DNA of 64,000 nucleotides, from contig NZ_CP024314.1 of assembly GCF_002944315.1 (NCBI RefSeq), positions 124,001 to 188,000 of the forward strand, given 5' to 3'. The notes beneath the pieces were generated by a model. The model saw only the letters and a list, made by a program, of their open reading frames with translations. It searched no databases and was not told the origin of the DNA. Both the position numbers and the translations under genes were made by a program. The stretch comes from Rhizobium sp. NXC24 (GTDB taxonomy: Bacteria; Pseudomonadota; Alphaproteobacteria; Rhizobiales; Rhizobiaceae). Below, piece after piece: positions 38,812-49,233 of this stretch (its first letter is position 1; every line of letters starts with the position of its first letter).

Positions 38812-40959
38812 ATGCTGATCGGCTATACGGACAGATATTCGGCGCGGGCTGGCGAGACCATTGAGGTCAAGGTTTCGAGCAGCTTCCGCTGCGATTATCG
38901 GGCCGATCTGGTCCGCCTCTATTCGGCGGATCCGAACCCAAAAGGGCCGGGCATGGATGCACGTCCTGTACCCGCAGCCTTCGAGGGAACATATCCCTCC
39001 GTTGAGAAATCCGCTTACCCGGGCTCCTACGCCCTGATACCGCTTGCCGGGCAGGACGATATTCGCGGCGCCACGGTCTCGATCCGGTTCCAGCCGCGGC
39101 TGGAGAAGGATCGCCCGCAAACGATGCTTTCGCTGAAGGCCGCCAATGGTCGAGCGGTTTCCGTCAGCATCGAAGCGGATGGTCCGACCGTCGATTTTGA
39201 CGGCACTGTTACACCCGTCGCCTGTCGGCTCGAACTCGGCGTCTGGTATGAATTACGGCTCGGTTTGACGGCTGCCGACGTCAGGCTGGCCTTTTATGTG
39301 GTCGCCACGGGAGAGCGGATTGCTCATGCCTCTGTGGCCCGGCCCGACAATGACGGGATATTCGCCGAGCTGTCGCTCGCGGCCCGGAGGAGAGGGGATG
39401 ACGCCTCCTTTATGGCGCACTTCTTCAATGGGCGGCTCGAAAACCCTGCGATCACCCGTGGTCTTCATTTGCCGGACGCCCTCGGGCCGCTTCCGGCGGA
39501 TGACGGCGCGGTCCTCGCCTCCTGGGATTTCGCGCAGGGCATCCCCACCGACACGATCCGGGATCGGGGGCCGAAATCGCTCGACGGCAAGCTGGTAAAT
39601 CTGCCCGCCCGTGCAGTGCGAGGATCGCGGTGGACCGGCGCGGAGATGTGCTGGCGGCATGCGCCGGACGAATATGCCGCCATTCATTTCCATGAAGACG
39701 ACCTGCATGATTGCGGCTGGGAAACAGATTTCCGCTTCGATATTCCCTCTGATCTCCAAAGCGGCGTCTACGGGATAAGGCTCCGCTGCGAAGGGGCTGA
39801 AGACATCATTCCGTTTTTTGTCCGTCCCGCTGCTGGCGGCAAAAATGCGAAGATCGCCGTTCTCTTTTCTACATTCACCTACCAAGCCTATTGCAACTAT
39901 CCGAGGACGAATTACGGCCCGGCCTATATCGCTCGGCGCGAGGCCTGGGGCGGCTATCCGCATCATCCGGCCCAATTTCCCCAGTTCGGGCGTTCGCTCT
40001 ATGACGTGCATCCCGACGATAGTGGGGTGATGTTCAGTTCAGCCCTGCGGCCACAGCTTTTGATGCGGCCCGGCTTCTTCGCCTATCTGGACGACAAAGG
40101 ATCGGGGCTGCGGCATTTTCCGGCCGATATGCACCTCATTGCGTGGTGCGCGGCAAAAGACATCGCGGTCGACGTGGTGACGGATCACGATCTCGACGCG
40201 GAGGGCGTCGCAGCACTGGCCGGTTACGATCTGGTGCTGACGGTGAGCCATCCGGAATACCATACCGGCCGCTCGCTCGACGCGATCCAGGATTTCATCC
40301 GGGATGGCGGCAATTTCGGCTATCTCGGCGGCAACGGCTTCTATTGGCGCGTCGCAACGAGCGCGGCGTTTCCCGGCGCGATCGAAATGCGCCGCTGCGA
40401 AAGCGGCGTCAGAATGTGGCAAGCCGAGACCGGAGAATTTTACCATGCCTTCGACGGGCACTATGGCGGCCTCTGGCTGAAGAACGACCGGCCGCCCCAG
40501 AGGCTCGTCGGCATCGGAATGTCGGCACAGGGTCCGTTCGACGCCTCGTACTATCGCCGCACCGCTGCCTCGCGCACTCCGAACTTCGCCTGGCTGTTCG
40601 AGGGCATCGAGGAGGAGATTATCGGCGACTTCGGTTTTTCCGGCGGCGGCGCGGCGGGCTTCGAACTGGACTGCGTTGATCCCTCCCTCGGCACACCGGT
40701 CGAAACCGTCGTGCTCGCATCGTCCGAGGGACACTCGGCCGAATATAGTTGTGTGCCGGAAAGGATCTGGAACCCGGACGTCCATACGCGCGAATGGCAA
40801 GCGGAGCAGATCAGAGCAGATCTTTGTTTCCTGCCGATGAAAGGGGGAAACTTCGTGTTTTCAACCGGGTCGATCATGTTCTGCGGAAGCCTGCCCGCGA
40901 ACGGATACGACAACAACGTCTCGCGGCTTCTGGAGAATCTCGTGCGACGTTGCGTGTAG
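38812..40959 (+). CDS. N,N-dimethylformamidase large-subunit-like hydrolase
   Basis: 715 aa, slightly shorter than the roughly 760-residue DMFase beta subunit. An N-terminal beta domain and a LamG/concanavalin-like section (about 90-220, with LGVWYELRLGLTA) precede the long C-terminal dimethylformamidase-like domain (IAVLFSTFTYQAYCNY ... GNFGYLGGNGFYW ... FVFSTGSIMFCGSLP). DMFase hydrolyses the C-N bond of DMF using a mononuclear iron. The family's small subunit gene is not present nearby. In this operon it more likely attacks a natural N-substituted amide or amino-acid derivative. Confidence 0.75.
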   Translation: MLIGYTDRYSARAGETIEVKVSSSFRCDYRADLVRLYSADPNPKGPGMDARPVPAAFEGTYPSVEKSAYPGSYALIPLAGQDDIRGATVSIRFQPRLEKDRPQTMLSLKAANGRAVSVSIEADGPTVDFDGTVTPVACRLELGVWYELRLGLTAADVRLAFYVVATGERIAHASVARPDNDGIFAELSLAARRRGDDASFMAHFFNGRLENPAITRGLHLPDALGPLPADDGAVLASWDFAQGIPTDTIRDRGPKSLDGKLVNLPARAVRGSRWTGAEMCWRHAPDEYAAIHFHEDDLHDCGWETDFRFDIPSDLQSGVYGIRLRCEGAEDIIPFFVRPAAGGKNAKIAVLFSTFTYQAYCNYPRTNYGPAYIARREAWGGYPHHPAQFPQFGRSLYDVHPDDSGVMFSSALRPQLLMRPGFFAYLDDKGSGLRHFPADMHLIAWCAAKDIAVDVVTDHDLDAEGVAALAGYDLVLTVSHPEYHTGRSLDAIQDFIRDGGNFGYLGGNGFYWRVATSAAFPGAIEMRRCESGVRMWQAETGEFYHAFDGHYGGLWLKNDRPPQRLVGIGMSAQGPFDASYYRRTAASRTPNFAWLFEGIEEEIIGDFGFSGGGAAGFELDCVDPSLGTPVETVVLASSEGHSAEYSCVPERIWNPDVHTREWQAEQIRADLCFLPMKGGNFVFSTGSIMFCGSLPANGYDNNVSRLLENLVRRCV

Positions 40960-41080
40960 CCAGTTTCGAGGCGTGATCCGCCTCGTATTCGTCGGCACGA
41001 TGCCGACGGCCGTTTGACGAACCGCCGGTCTCACCCCGTACTCGTCCGAAGCCGCTCGAAAGTTCGGCAAAAATGAGGAT

Positions 41081-42463
41081 ATGATGAGCCTTTCAAATTC
41101 GATCAAGGACAAGGACCTCGCGTCCCACCTGCATCCGTTCACCAATCTGGCCCGCCATCAGGACGTCGGGCCTTTCGTGATCGAGCGGGGCGAAGGCATC
41201 TACGTGTTCGACGATCAGGGGCGCAGATACATCGAAGCCATGTCGGGGCTTTGGAGTGCCGGTCTGGGATTTGGCGAGAAGCGGCTGGTTCATGCTGCGA
41301 CACGGCAATTGGAGAAATTGCCCTACTACCACAGCTTCACACACAAGGCGCATGCGCCTGCCATCGAACTGGCGTCAAAGCTTGCGGAGCTTGCCCCGGG
41401 CAATCTCAACCATGTCCATTTCACCAATTCCGGCTCCGAAGCGAACGACACCGTCGTCAAGATGGTCTGGTACATCAACAATGCTCTCGGGCGGCCCCAG
41501 AAAAAGAAATTCCTGGCGCGCCAGCATGGCTATCACGGATCGACGGTGGCCTCCGCGAGCCTGACGGGCCTACCGGCAAGCCACCGGGATTTCGATCTCC
41601 CTGCGATACCCGTTCGGCATCTCACCGCGCCTTACTTTTATCGCTTCGGGCTTCCCGGCGAAACCGAAATGGAGTTCTCCGCGCGGTTGGCGCGGCAACT
41701 CGAGGATACGATCCTCGCCGAGGGGCCGGAGACGATCGCCGCTTTCATCGGCGAACCTCTGATCGCTGCCGGTGGGGTCATTCCTGCACCGGCAGGTTAT
41801 TGGAGCTACGTCCAAGACCTCTGCCGGCGTTACGACATCCTCCTCGTCGCTGATGAGATTATCACGGCTTTCGGTCGCCTCGGAACCATGTTCGGTTCGG
41901 AATATTATGGCTTCCAGCCGGATATAATGGTGCTGTCCAAACAATTGACGTCCTCCTACCAGCCACTGGCGGCAATCGTAATCTCCGATGCGCTGAACGA
42001 GGTGCTTGTCGAAAACAGCGGCAAGATTGGCACTTTCGCCCACGGCTTCACGACGACGGGACATCCCGTCGCCACGGCGGTCGCGCTGGAAAATATTGCC
42101 ATCATCGAGGAGCGCGGCCTTGTCGCCCATGCGCGCGATCTCGGCGAGCGGCTGCAGGCCGGGTTACGGCAATTCTCCTCTCACCCGTTGGTAGGGGATG
42201 TTCGCGGAGCCGGCCTTGTCAGCGGTGTCGAGCTGGTCGCCGACAAGCACACAAAGGCAGCTTTTGAGCGCCGCGGCGATCTCGGCGCTTACGTTTTCCG
42301 ACGTGCCCACGAGCACGGGCTGATCATTAGAAGCATCTACGACACCATCGCTTTCTGTCCGCCGCTGATCACGACGGACGAACAGCTCGATGTGCTTCTG
42401 GACGCCTTTTCGAGAACGCTCGACGACGCCGCAAAGTGGGTCGAGACGGAAGGGCTGAAGTGA
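41081..42463 (+). CDS. Class III omega-aminotransferase
   Basis: 460 aa, PLP-dependent. Motifs: HPFTNLARHQDVGPFVIERG at the N-terminus, NSGSEANDTVVKM, QHGYHGSTVAS, the PLP aspartate in ADEIITAFGRLG and the Schiff-base lysine in LSKQLTSSYQPL. It resembles omega-amino acid:pyruvate and related transaminases. Substrate not readable; in context it may transaminate an amine or omega-amino acid set free by the preceding hydrolase. Lies between the permease genes and their ATPase. Confidence 0.87.
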   Translation: MMSLSNSIKDKDLASHLHPFTNLARHQDVGPFVIERGEGIYVFDDQGRRYIEAMSGLWSAGLGFGEKRLVHAATRQLEKLPYYHSFTHKAHAPAIELASKLAELAPGNLNHVHFTNSGSEANDTVVKMVWYINNALGRPQKKKFLARQHGYHGSTVASASLTGLPASHRDFDLPAIPVRHLTAPYFYRFGLPGETEMEFSARLARQLEDTILAEGPETIAAFIGEPLIAAGGVIPAPAGYWSYVQDLCRRYDILLVADEIITAFGRLGTMFGSEYYGFQPDIMVLSKQLTSSYQPLAAIVISDALNEVLVENSGKIGTFAHGFTTTGHPVATAVALENIAIIEERGLVAHARDLGERLQAGLRQFSSHPLVGDVRGAGLVSGVELVADKHTKAAFERRGDLGAYVFRRAHEHGLIIRSIYDTIAFCPPLITTDEQLDVLLDAFSRTLDDAAKWVETEGLK

Positions 42464-42526
42464 CGAACCGAAATCATGGAGCTGGCGACTCCACACCTCG
42501 CCATCAAGCAGAGAAAGGGAGCAAAT

Positions 42527-43279
<753 letters not shown>

Positions 43280-43304
43280 GGAGATACGAAGGAGCGCAGC
43301 CAGC

Positions 43305-44852
43305 ATGAAACCGAACATCCTCCTGGTGATGTGCGATCAATTGACGGCGATCGCGCTCTCCACCTATGGCAATACCGTCTGCAAGACGCCCAACCTTGAC
43401 GCGCTTGCCGCGCAGGGCTCGGTGTTCGAGAACGCCTATTGCAACTATCCGCTTTGTGCGCCTTCGCGTTTTGCGCTGATGAGCGGAAGGCTACCATCGC
43501 GGATCGGTGCATACGATAATGCCGCCGAGTTCCCCGCCGCGGTTCCGACCATTGCGCATTACCTGCGGGACGCCGGCTACTACACCTGCATTTCGGGGAA
43601 GATGCATTTCGTTGGGCCAGATCAGCATCACGGCTATGAAGATCGTCTGACCACGGAAATCTACCCCGCCGATTTCAGTTGGGTGCCGCCAAAAACCTAC
43701 GACGAGCTTGAGGACGAGGAGACAGTCGCGAAGGGTAAGGTGCCATTCGGGGTTTCCAGTGTCGAAACCATTGCCGACGCGGCGCCACTCGCGCGCTCAC
43801 AGCAGATCGACTACGATGACGAGGTGGCGCGGCGGGCCACCCAACATATTTACGACTGGCGGCGATATGGCGATGGCCGTCCGCTGTTCATGACGGTTTC
43901 CTTTACCCAGCCGCACGACCCCTATGTCATCACGAGGGAATTCTGGGACCTCTATTCGGACGAGGGTATTGATCCGCCACGAACGCCGAAGATTGCGCTG
44001 GAGGATATGGACCTCCATAGCCGATCTCTTTACTTCCACTACAGCCTCGACAAATTCGATGTGACGGATGAGGTCTATCGCCGGGCGCGGCGGGGCTACT
44101 ACGGCATGATCAGCTATGTCGACCGCAAGCTCGGCGAGTTGCGTCAGACGCTTGATGATGCCGGCATGGCCGACGACACCGTGATCATCTTCACCTCCGA
44201 CCATGGCGATATGATCGGCGAGCGTGGGCTTTGGTTCAAGAAGAACCTGTTCGAACCGGCGATCCGGGTGCCCCTGATCATCTTCCGTCCGGGCGCCAAA
44301 CAGCTTTCGCGGATCTCGGCGCCAGTGTCGCTGATCGATCTTCTGCCGACATTCGTGGACATCGCGATAGGCTCGACCGAGGCCATCATCACCGAACATG
44401 AGGGAAGCAGCCTGCTGCCGTTGCTCGACCGGGACCAGCCGGGTCGCATCGCCATGGCCGAACATATCGATGGCGGCACGAAAGCGCCGCGCGTCATGCT
44501 GAGGTGCGGGGCGCAGAAGATTGTCGTGTCCGAAGCCTATCCGACGCAGTTCTATGACTTGTCTGCCGATCCCTGTGAAATGCGCAATCTGGCGGACGAG
44601 CCTTCAAGGCAGGCCGATGTTGCCCGGCTCATGGACATAGTCCGACAGACATGGGACCTCGGCCGCTTGCGCGAGGACGTCATGCGAAGCCAACGCGTCC
44701 GTCAGTTCGTGAACCGGGCGATGCAGAAGGGCAAAGCGCGGGAATGGGAGCATTATCCGGAGCCCATCCGGGAACACACCAAATTCGTTCGCACGGGCGA
44801 ACGCTTCCCCGATGTCGAGCGGCGCTCTTATTTGCCCTATGGCGACTACTGA
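43305..44852 (+). CDS. Family S1 sulfatase, choline-sulfatase-like
   Basis: 515 aa. The formylglycine site is Cys51 in LCAPSRFALMSGR (C-x-P-S-R), metal ligands are in NILLVMCDQLTA and the SDHGDMIGERGLWFKKNLFEPA block. Overall it resembles BetC choline sulfatase, but the C-terminal tail (REWEHYPEP ... YLPYGDY) differs, so the substrate may be another small sulfate ester or sulfamate. No signal peptide, hence cytoplasmic like BetC. It lies 25 bases after the ATPase gene. A maturating enzyme is not in the window. Confidence 0.85.
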   Translation: MKPNILLVMCDQLTAIALSTYGNTVCKTPNLDALAAQGSVFENAYCNYPLCAPSRFALMSGRLPSRIGAYDNAAEFPAAVPTIAHYLRDAGYYTCISGKMHFVGPDQHHGYEDRLTTEIYPADFSWVPPKTYDELEDEETVAKGKVPFGVSSVETIADAAPLARSQQIDYDDEVARRATQHIYDWRRYGDGRPLFMTVSFTQPHDPYVITREFWDLYSDEGIDPPRTPKIALEDMDLHSRSLYFHYSLDKFDVTDEVYRRARRGYYGMISYVDRKLGELRQTLDDAGMADDTVIIFTSDHGDMIGERGLWFKKNLFEPAIRVPLIIFRPGAKQLSRISAPVSLIDLLPTFVDIAIGSTEAIITEHEGSSLLPLLDRDQPGRIAMAEHIDGGTKAPRVMLRCGAQKIVVSEAYPTQFYDLSADPCEMRNLADEPSRQADVARLMDIVRQTWDLGRLREDVMRSQRVRQFVNRAMQKGKAREWEHYPEPIREHTKFVRTGERFPDVERRSYLPYGDY

Positions 44853-44996
44853 CATGTTCGCCGAGCCCATGAACTCGACCAGTTGCTCGGCGCTTGCCGT
44901 TTCGGAAGCGCGCGGCTTGTGGGACCGCATGCGCCAGCACCAGCCCGACCATACCAAAAGGGGCGGACGACGTTCGCCCACAGCAGAGAGGCAGAA

Positions 44997-46031
44997 ATGA
45001 AATTTGATCGGAAACTTGAACTCCTCCTGGTTCATTGCCAGGGGGAGATTGGAAATGTCCTGGTCGCGGGCGCGCCGGATATTCCCGGGGCGACCATGCT
45101 CGATAAAATGAATTACATCAACACGGTGGATGACAGCCTTCGCCGTTTCGTGACATTCGAGCCCCGCGCCAATGTCGCGATGACGGTCAATCTTCTTTTC
45201 CCGCCAACCCGTCCGGACGCCGATGCCGGCTTTATCGTGCTCCAGGCCGACCGCGCCCATCCGATGTCGGGGAGCAACAGCATATGTGTCGTCACCGCGC
45301 TTCTCGAAAGCGGTCGTGTGCCGATGGTGGAGCCGGAGACCATTGTCAGGCTCGACACGCCCGCAGGACTGATCACTGCAAGAGCAAGGTGCGAGAAGGG
45401 CCGATGCGTGTCGGTCAGCATCGATAATGTCCCGAGCTTTGCCGAAAAGCTGGATCAGGAAATCGACACGCCGAAATGGGGGCGTATCAAAGTCGATATT
45501 TCGTTTGGGGGCGTCTATTACGGCCTAGTCGATGTGGAGCAGATCGGCTTGACCATTGCGCCCGAAAACGCGCGCGCACTAGCGGAGGCCGGTATCGAGC
45601 TCAAGGCATTGTTGGCCGAGCAGGTGAGTGTCAAGCATCCGACGCTGCCAGGGATCGATGAGATCGCCTACGTCATGTTCCGCAGTCGTGAGCCGGACGG
45701 CGCAATTCGTACATGCACAACGCTCAAGCCGGGCCGCGTCGACCGATCGCCCTGCGGCACGGGCAGTTCGGCGAATCTCGCAACCCTTCACGCCCGTGGA
45801 CTGGTTTCCGTTGGCGAGACGCGGATTTCCCGCTCGATCATCGGCGGTGAATTCCGTGTCGAAGCGATCGGCGAGACAGAGATTGGCGGAAAGAAGGCCG
45901 TCGTGCCGCGGATATCCGGGCAGGGTTTCGTCTATGGAAGCCAAATTCTGCGCCTGTCCGAAGACGATCCTCTTGCGAAGGGATTCGCGCTTTCCGACAC
46001 ATGGGGCCCTCAAGTCGGCCTGCTGGGCTGA
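44997..46031 (+). CDS. Proline racemase superfamily protein (Ser/Cys type), copy 1
   Basis: 344 aa. The superfamily contains proline racemase, 4-hydroxyproline 2-epimerase and trans-3-hydroxy-L-proline dehydratase. The first catalytic position is Ser91 (HPMSGSN) instead of Cys, the second is Cys253 (DRSPCGTGSS). Ser/Cys members are, to my recollection, epimerases and/or 3-hydroxyproline dehydratases rather than proline racemases. GAGAGG precedes the ATG at 44997. A 144-base gap separates it from the sulfatase, yet it is probably in the same operon. Confidence 0.85.
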   Translation: MKFDRKLELLLVHCQGEIGNVLVAGAPDIPGATMLDKMNYINTVDDSLRRFVTFEPRANVAMTVNLLFPPTRPDADAGFIVLQADRAHPMSGSNSICVVTALLESGRVPMVEPETIVRLDTPAGLITARARCEKGRCVSVSIDNVPSFAEKLDQEIDTPKWGRIKVDISFGGVYYGLVDVEQIGLTIAPENARALAEAGIELKALLAEQVSVKHPTLPGIDEIAYVMFRSREPDGAIRTCTTLKPGRVDRSPCGTGSSANLATLHARGLVSVGETRISRSIIGGEFRVEAIGETEIGGKKAVVPRISGQGFVYGSQILRLSEDDPLAKGFALSDTWGPQVGLLG

Positions 46032-46055
46032 GCCTGCTCGTCAGATCCATCGGTG

Positions 46056-46093
46056 CGCCGGACATTTCCGTCTACCGACGGGAGTATCCGGCG
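46056..46093. terminator. Nested hairpin between convergent genes
   Basis: CGCCGGA / TCCGGCG encloses a second hairpin CCGTC-tacc-GACGG, and TATTGTTT follows on the plus strand. It sits 25 bases after the racemase-family stop and before the convergent TetR gene, fitting a bidirectional terminator. Confidence 0.6.
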
Positions 46094-46109
46094 TATTGTT
46101 TCGGACGCG

Positions 46110-46760
46110 CTATTTTCGAAGGTAGGAAAGCACCATTTCAACCGCCTGCTCACGCTGACGCGCAACGGTTTGGTCGCTGCTTAAGTCCTCCTCAAGCACG
46201 ATCGAGAGCGTGTGGATGTTCGAGAAGTAAAAATAACCGAGCGCCGAGATCGAAATATAGAGGTGCTTCAAGTTGACATTCGATCGAAACAGACCCTTTT
46301 CCTGTCCCTTGCGAATGATCTGGTCCAGTTTGTTTAGCAGGGGCGTATAGAGCGATTTGATGCTCACCGCCTGCTTCAGGAAGCGCGCATTTTGCACATT
46401 CTCATGGGTCAGCATGCGCACGATCCGGGGATTCTTGGCGAAGGTGTCAAATGTCGACTCGGTAAGCCTCCGCACCGACTCGATCGGATCGAGATCATCG
46501 AGCTCGATTTCGTGCTGTGACGCCCTGAGCTTCTCGTAGGTGTCCGAGAGGCTGGCGATATAAAGCTCTTCCTTGCTGTTGAAATACTTATAGATCAGGC
46601 TCTTGTTGGTTTGCGATTGCTCTGCGATCGCATCGATGCGGGCGCCATCAAAGCCGCGCTCCGTGAACTCGTCGATGGCAGTATCGATAATTCGCTGCCT
46701 GGTCACGAGCGGGTTGCGGATTCTCTTTTTCTTGGGCGCTTCGTTTGCTGGCATGTGCAT
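46110..46760 (-). CDS. TetR-family transcriptional regulator
   Basis: 216 aa. The N-terminal TetR helix-turn-helix is clear (TRQRIIDTAIDEFTERGFDG ... TNKSLIYKYFNSKEELYIA) after a basic KKKRIRN segment; the C-terminal ligand domain is helical. The ATG at 46760 is chosen; in-frame codons to 46802 add an unconserved tail. The gene is divergent from hyuA with a mirrored pair of TTGACT-containing repeats between them, so it very likely controls the hyuA operon and itself. Confidence 0.87.
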   Translation of the reverse strand: MHMPANEAPKKKRIRNPLVTRQRIIDTAIDEFTERGFDGARIDAIAEQSQTNKSLIYKYFNSKEELYIASLSDTYEKLRASQHEIELDDLDPIESVRRLTESTFDTFAKNPRIVRMLTHENVQNARFLKQAVSIKSLYTPLLNKLDQIIRKGQEKGLFRSNVNLKHLYISISALGYFYFSNIHTLSIVLEEDLSSDQTVARQREQAVEMVLSYLRK

Positions 46761-46968
46761 TCTGATATCCGCTCGATATTCTGACTGGCCCGAACTGAAC
46801 AATCGCCGTTGCGTACTCGTTCACGCCTGCCGCGGGGCAAGGACCTTTCGTAGCCCAAAGAGACCCACTTCGCAAATCGCATAAATCCGCGTTCCCGCGC
46901 CGACGGAGCGGGGCAATCAAGCCATTGATATTGATGAGCAATTTTCTGCGTCAACCCCGCAATTGGCC

Positions 46969-47050
46969 ATTGACTGGCCTCTTAAAACGGGCTAGCTGTC
47001 TCCTTAATAAACTAAATAGTTCTATAGCGAATGGCGATCGGCCAGTCAAT
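46969..47050. promoter_or_regulatory. Face-to-face promoters with inverted-repeat operators (TetR/hyuA)
   Basis: ATTGACTGGCC at 46969-46979 and its exact complement GGCCAGTCAAT at 47040-47050 flank 60 bases. Each repeat contains a -35 TTGACT pointing inwards. Minus strand: TTGACT - 17 bp - TATAGA (47026-47021), a very good promoter reading towards tetR. Plus strand: TTGACT - 17 bp - TAGCTG, reading towards hyuA. A TetR dimer on each repeat would cover both -35 boxes. Confidence 0.6.
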
Positions 47051-47138
47051 CGGTAGCAGCGGCACGGCTGCTGGCGAACGACCTCGCATGTCCAATCGCT
47101 CCCAATCGCCTCAAGGCGCGAGAACGCAGGAGACAGCA

Positions 47139-49211
47139 ATGAACAATGCACGCATAGGCGTGGACATCGGCGGTACCTTCACCGACTTGGTTCTTTTCGG
47201 TGATGGCGGAGAGACCTTTTTCACCAAAGTGCCGTCGACCCCTGCAAAACCCGAGGAAGCGGTTCTGACAGGCATCCGCCAGATTGCCGCGTCGGCGGGA
47301 TTGAACGTCGACAGGGTCGTGGAGGTCGTCCACGGCACCACGGTCGGTTCGAACACGCTTCTGCAGAAGGTCGGCGCCAAGACCGGGTTGATCACCACCA
47401 AGGGCTTTCGGGACGTCCTGGAGATCGGCCGCGTCCGCACACCGACCATGTTCGACCTGAGCTGGGAGAAGGCCGTTCCGCTGATCGCCCGCCGCTATCG
47501 CATGGAGGTCGATGAGCGCTCGACCGCAGACGGACGCATCTTAAAGCCGCTCAACGAGAGCGAGATTATCGAAATCGGTCGGTTCTTCGAAAGTGAAGGC
47601 GTCGAATCCGTCGCGATCTGCTTCATCAATTCCTACCGCAATCCCGAGAACGAGACCCGTGCGCTGGAGATCATGCGCGCCAATTTCCCCGATATGTGGG
47701 TCACGGCTTCGGTCTCCGTTCTGCCCGAAATTCGCGAATATGAGCGGACCTCCACGACGGCGGTAAACGCCTATGTTCTGCCGTCGCTGCGGGCCTATTT
47801 CGAACGGCTCGAGAATGGCCTTCGTGAAATCGGCGTATCCGCTCCGCTCCTGATCAGCAATTCGAATGGCGGCCTTTCGAGCGCGAAAATGGCGCAGGAA
47901 AAACCCGTTTTCTTCATCTCCTCCGGCCGCTCCGCCGGCGTCGTCGGCGCCGGCCGGCTGGGCGAGGTGATGGCGGAAAAGGATCTCGTCGTCTTCGATA
48001 TGGGCGGAACGACCGCTTCTGCATCGCTCATTCACAAAGGCGAGCTCTCGCGGGCCAATGAATACGAGTTTCGCGCCGGCATTTCGACGCCCAGCCGCTT
48101 TATCAAGGCAGGCGGCTATCTGATGCGCGTCCCGACGGTGGATGTTGCCGAAGTCGGCAGCGGCGCAGGCTCCATCGCCCGCATCGACGAGGGCGGACTG
48201 CTGCATGTGGGGCCGATCTCGGCCGGCGCCGACCCCGGGCCGGTTTGTTATGGAATTGGTGGAAACGCGGCCACGGTCACGGATGCGAATGTGGTCCTCG
48301 GTTTCCTGCCCCCGGCATTGGCCGGCGGTACGATGAAGCTTAACGTCGATGGCGCCCGTGCCGCGATCAAGCGTGATCTCGCCGACCCTCTGAAGCTTTC
48401 CGTCGAAGACGCCGCGTTTGGCATTCGCGAAGTCGTGAATATCAACATGGCTCGTACGATCAAGGCGGTCACGGTCGAACGTGGTGTCGATCCGCGGGAT
48501 TTTGCAATCCTGGCCTTTGGCGGCTCCGGTCCGGTTCACGCCTGCGATCTTGCGAGGACCCTCGGCATCTCCCGCGTGATTTTTCCGAAGTCGCCGGGCG
48601 TCTTCACCGCGACGGGCATGCTGGCCGCCAAGGTCGAACGCTATTTCCTGCGCAGTCTCAACGGCATGCTGGACCAGTTGCCGGTTGCGCGGGTCAACGA
48701 ACTCCTCCGGGACATGCGCGCCGAAGCGATCACCTCCCTCAGGGAGGAGGGCTACAGCGAAGCTCAGGTCGAGTGCGGCTTCGAGGCCGACCTCCGTTTC
48801 AAAGGCCAGGATTTCGAACTGCCGATCGCCTTACCGGAAACCGTTACAGATGCGCATCGCGATTCGCTTCGGGCTGCGTTCCGGGATGCCTATAGGGCGA
48901 TCTATGGCTATGCGTCCGATGACGGCGTGGAAATCGTCAATATCCGTCTCAATGCGAGCGGCAACACCGGCAATCGCCTCACCTTCAAGCCACATGCGCC
49001 GGACGATGCCGTAGCTGAAGTGGCGACTCGCAGAATCTACTTTTCGCGAGCCGATGGCTGGATCGACACGCCGATCTATCAGCGCAGCACTTTCAAAGGC
49101 GGCGTCAGCGGCCCGCTCATCATCCAGAGCCCAGACACAACCATCGTCATCCCGCCGCGCGCAAAAGCCGATCTCGATGCGTTCGGCAATGTCGTAGCAA
49201 CGCTCTCTTGA
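47139..49211 (+). CDS. hyuA: Hydantoinase/oxoprolinase A subunit
   Basis: 690 aa. The N-terminal ATP-binding fold starts with GVDIGGTFTDLVLF; HGTTVGSNTLLQKVGAKTGL, VFDMGGTTASASLI and the C-terminal ILAFGGSGPVHACDLA are the family signatures. HyuA with HyuB forms ATP-dependent amidohydrolases (N-methylhydantoinase, 5-oxoprolinase, caprolactamase) or acetone-carboxylase-like enzymes. The real substrate here is unknown; a lactam or cyclic amide would fit the surrounding imino-acid genes. AGGAGA precedes the ATG at 47139. First gene of a six-gene operon. Confidence 0.9.
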   Translation: MNNARIGVDIGGTFTDLVLFGDGGETFFTKVPSTPAKPEEAVLTGIRQIAASAGLNVDRVVEVVHGTTVGSNTLLQKVGAKTGLITTKGFRDVLEIGRVRTPTMFDLSWEKAVPLIARRYRMEVDERSTADGRILKPLNESEIIEIGRFFESEGVESVAICFINSYRNPENETRALEIMRANFPDMWVTASVSVLPEIREYERTSTTAVNAYVLPSLRAYFERLENGLREIGVSAPLLISNSNGGLSSAKMAQEKPVFFISSGRSAGVVGAGRLGEVMAEKDLVVFDMGGTTASASLIHKGELSRANEYEFRAGISTPSRFIKAGGYLMRVPTVDVAEVGSGAGSIARIDEGGLLHVGPISAGADPGPVCYGIGGNAATVTDANVVLGFLPPALAGGTMKLNVDGARAAIKRDLADPLKLSVEDAAFGIREVVNINMARTIKAVTVERGVDPRDFAILAFGGSGPVHACDLARTLGISRVIFPKSPGVFTATGMLAAKVERYFLRSLNGMLDQLPVARVNELLRDMRAEAITSLREEGYSEAQVECGFEADLRFKGQDFELPIALPETVTDAHRDSLRAAFRDAYRAIYGYASDDGVEIVNIRLNASGNTGNRLTFKPHAPDDAVAEVATRRIYFSRADGWIDTPIYQRSTFKGGVSGPLIIQSPDTTIVIPPRAKADLDAFGNVVATLS

Positions 49212-49233
49212 GTCCCTGGGAAGGAACCGCTTC

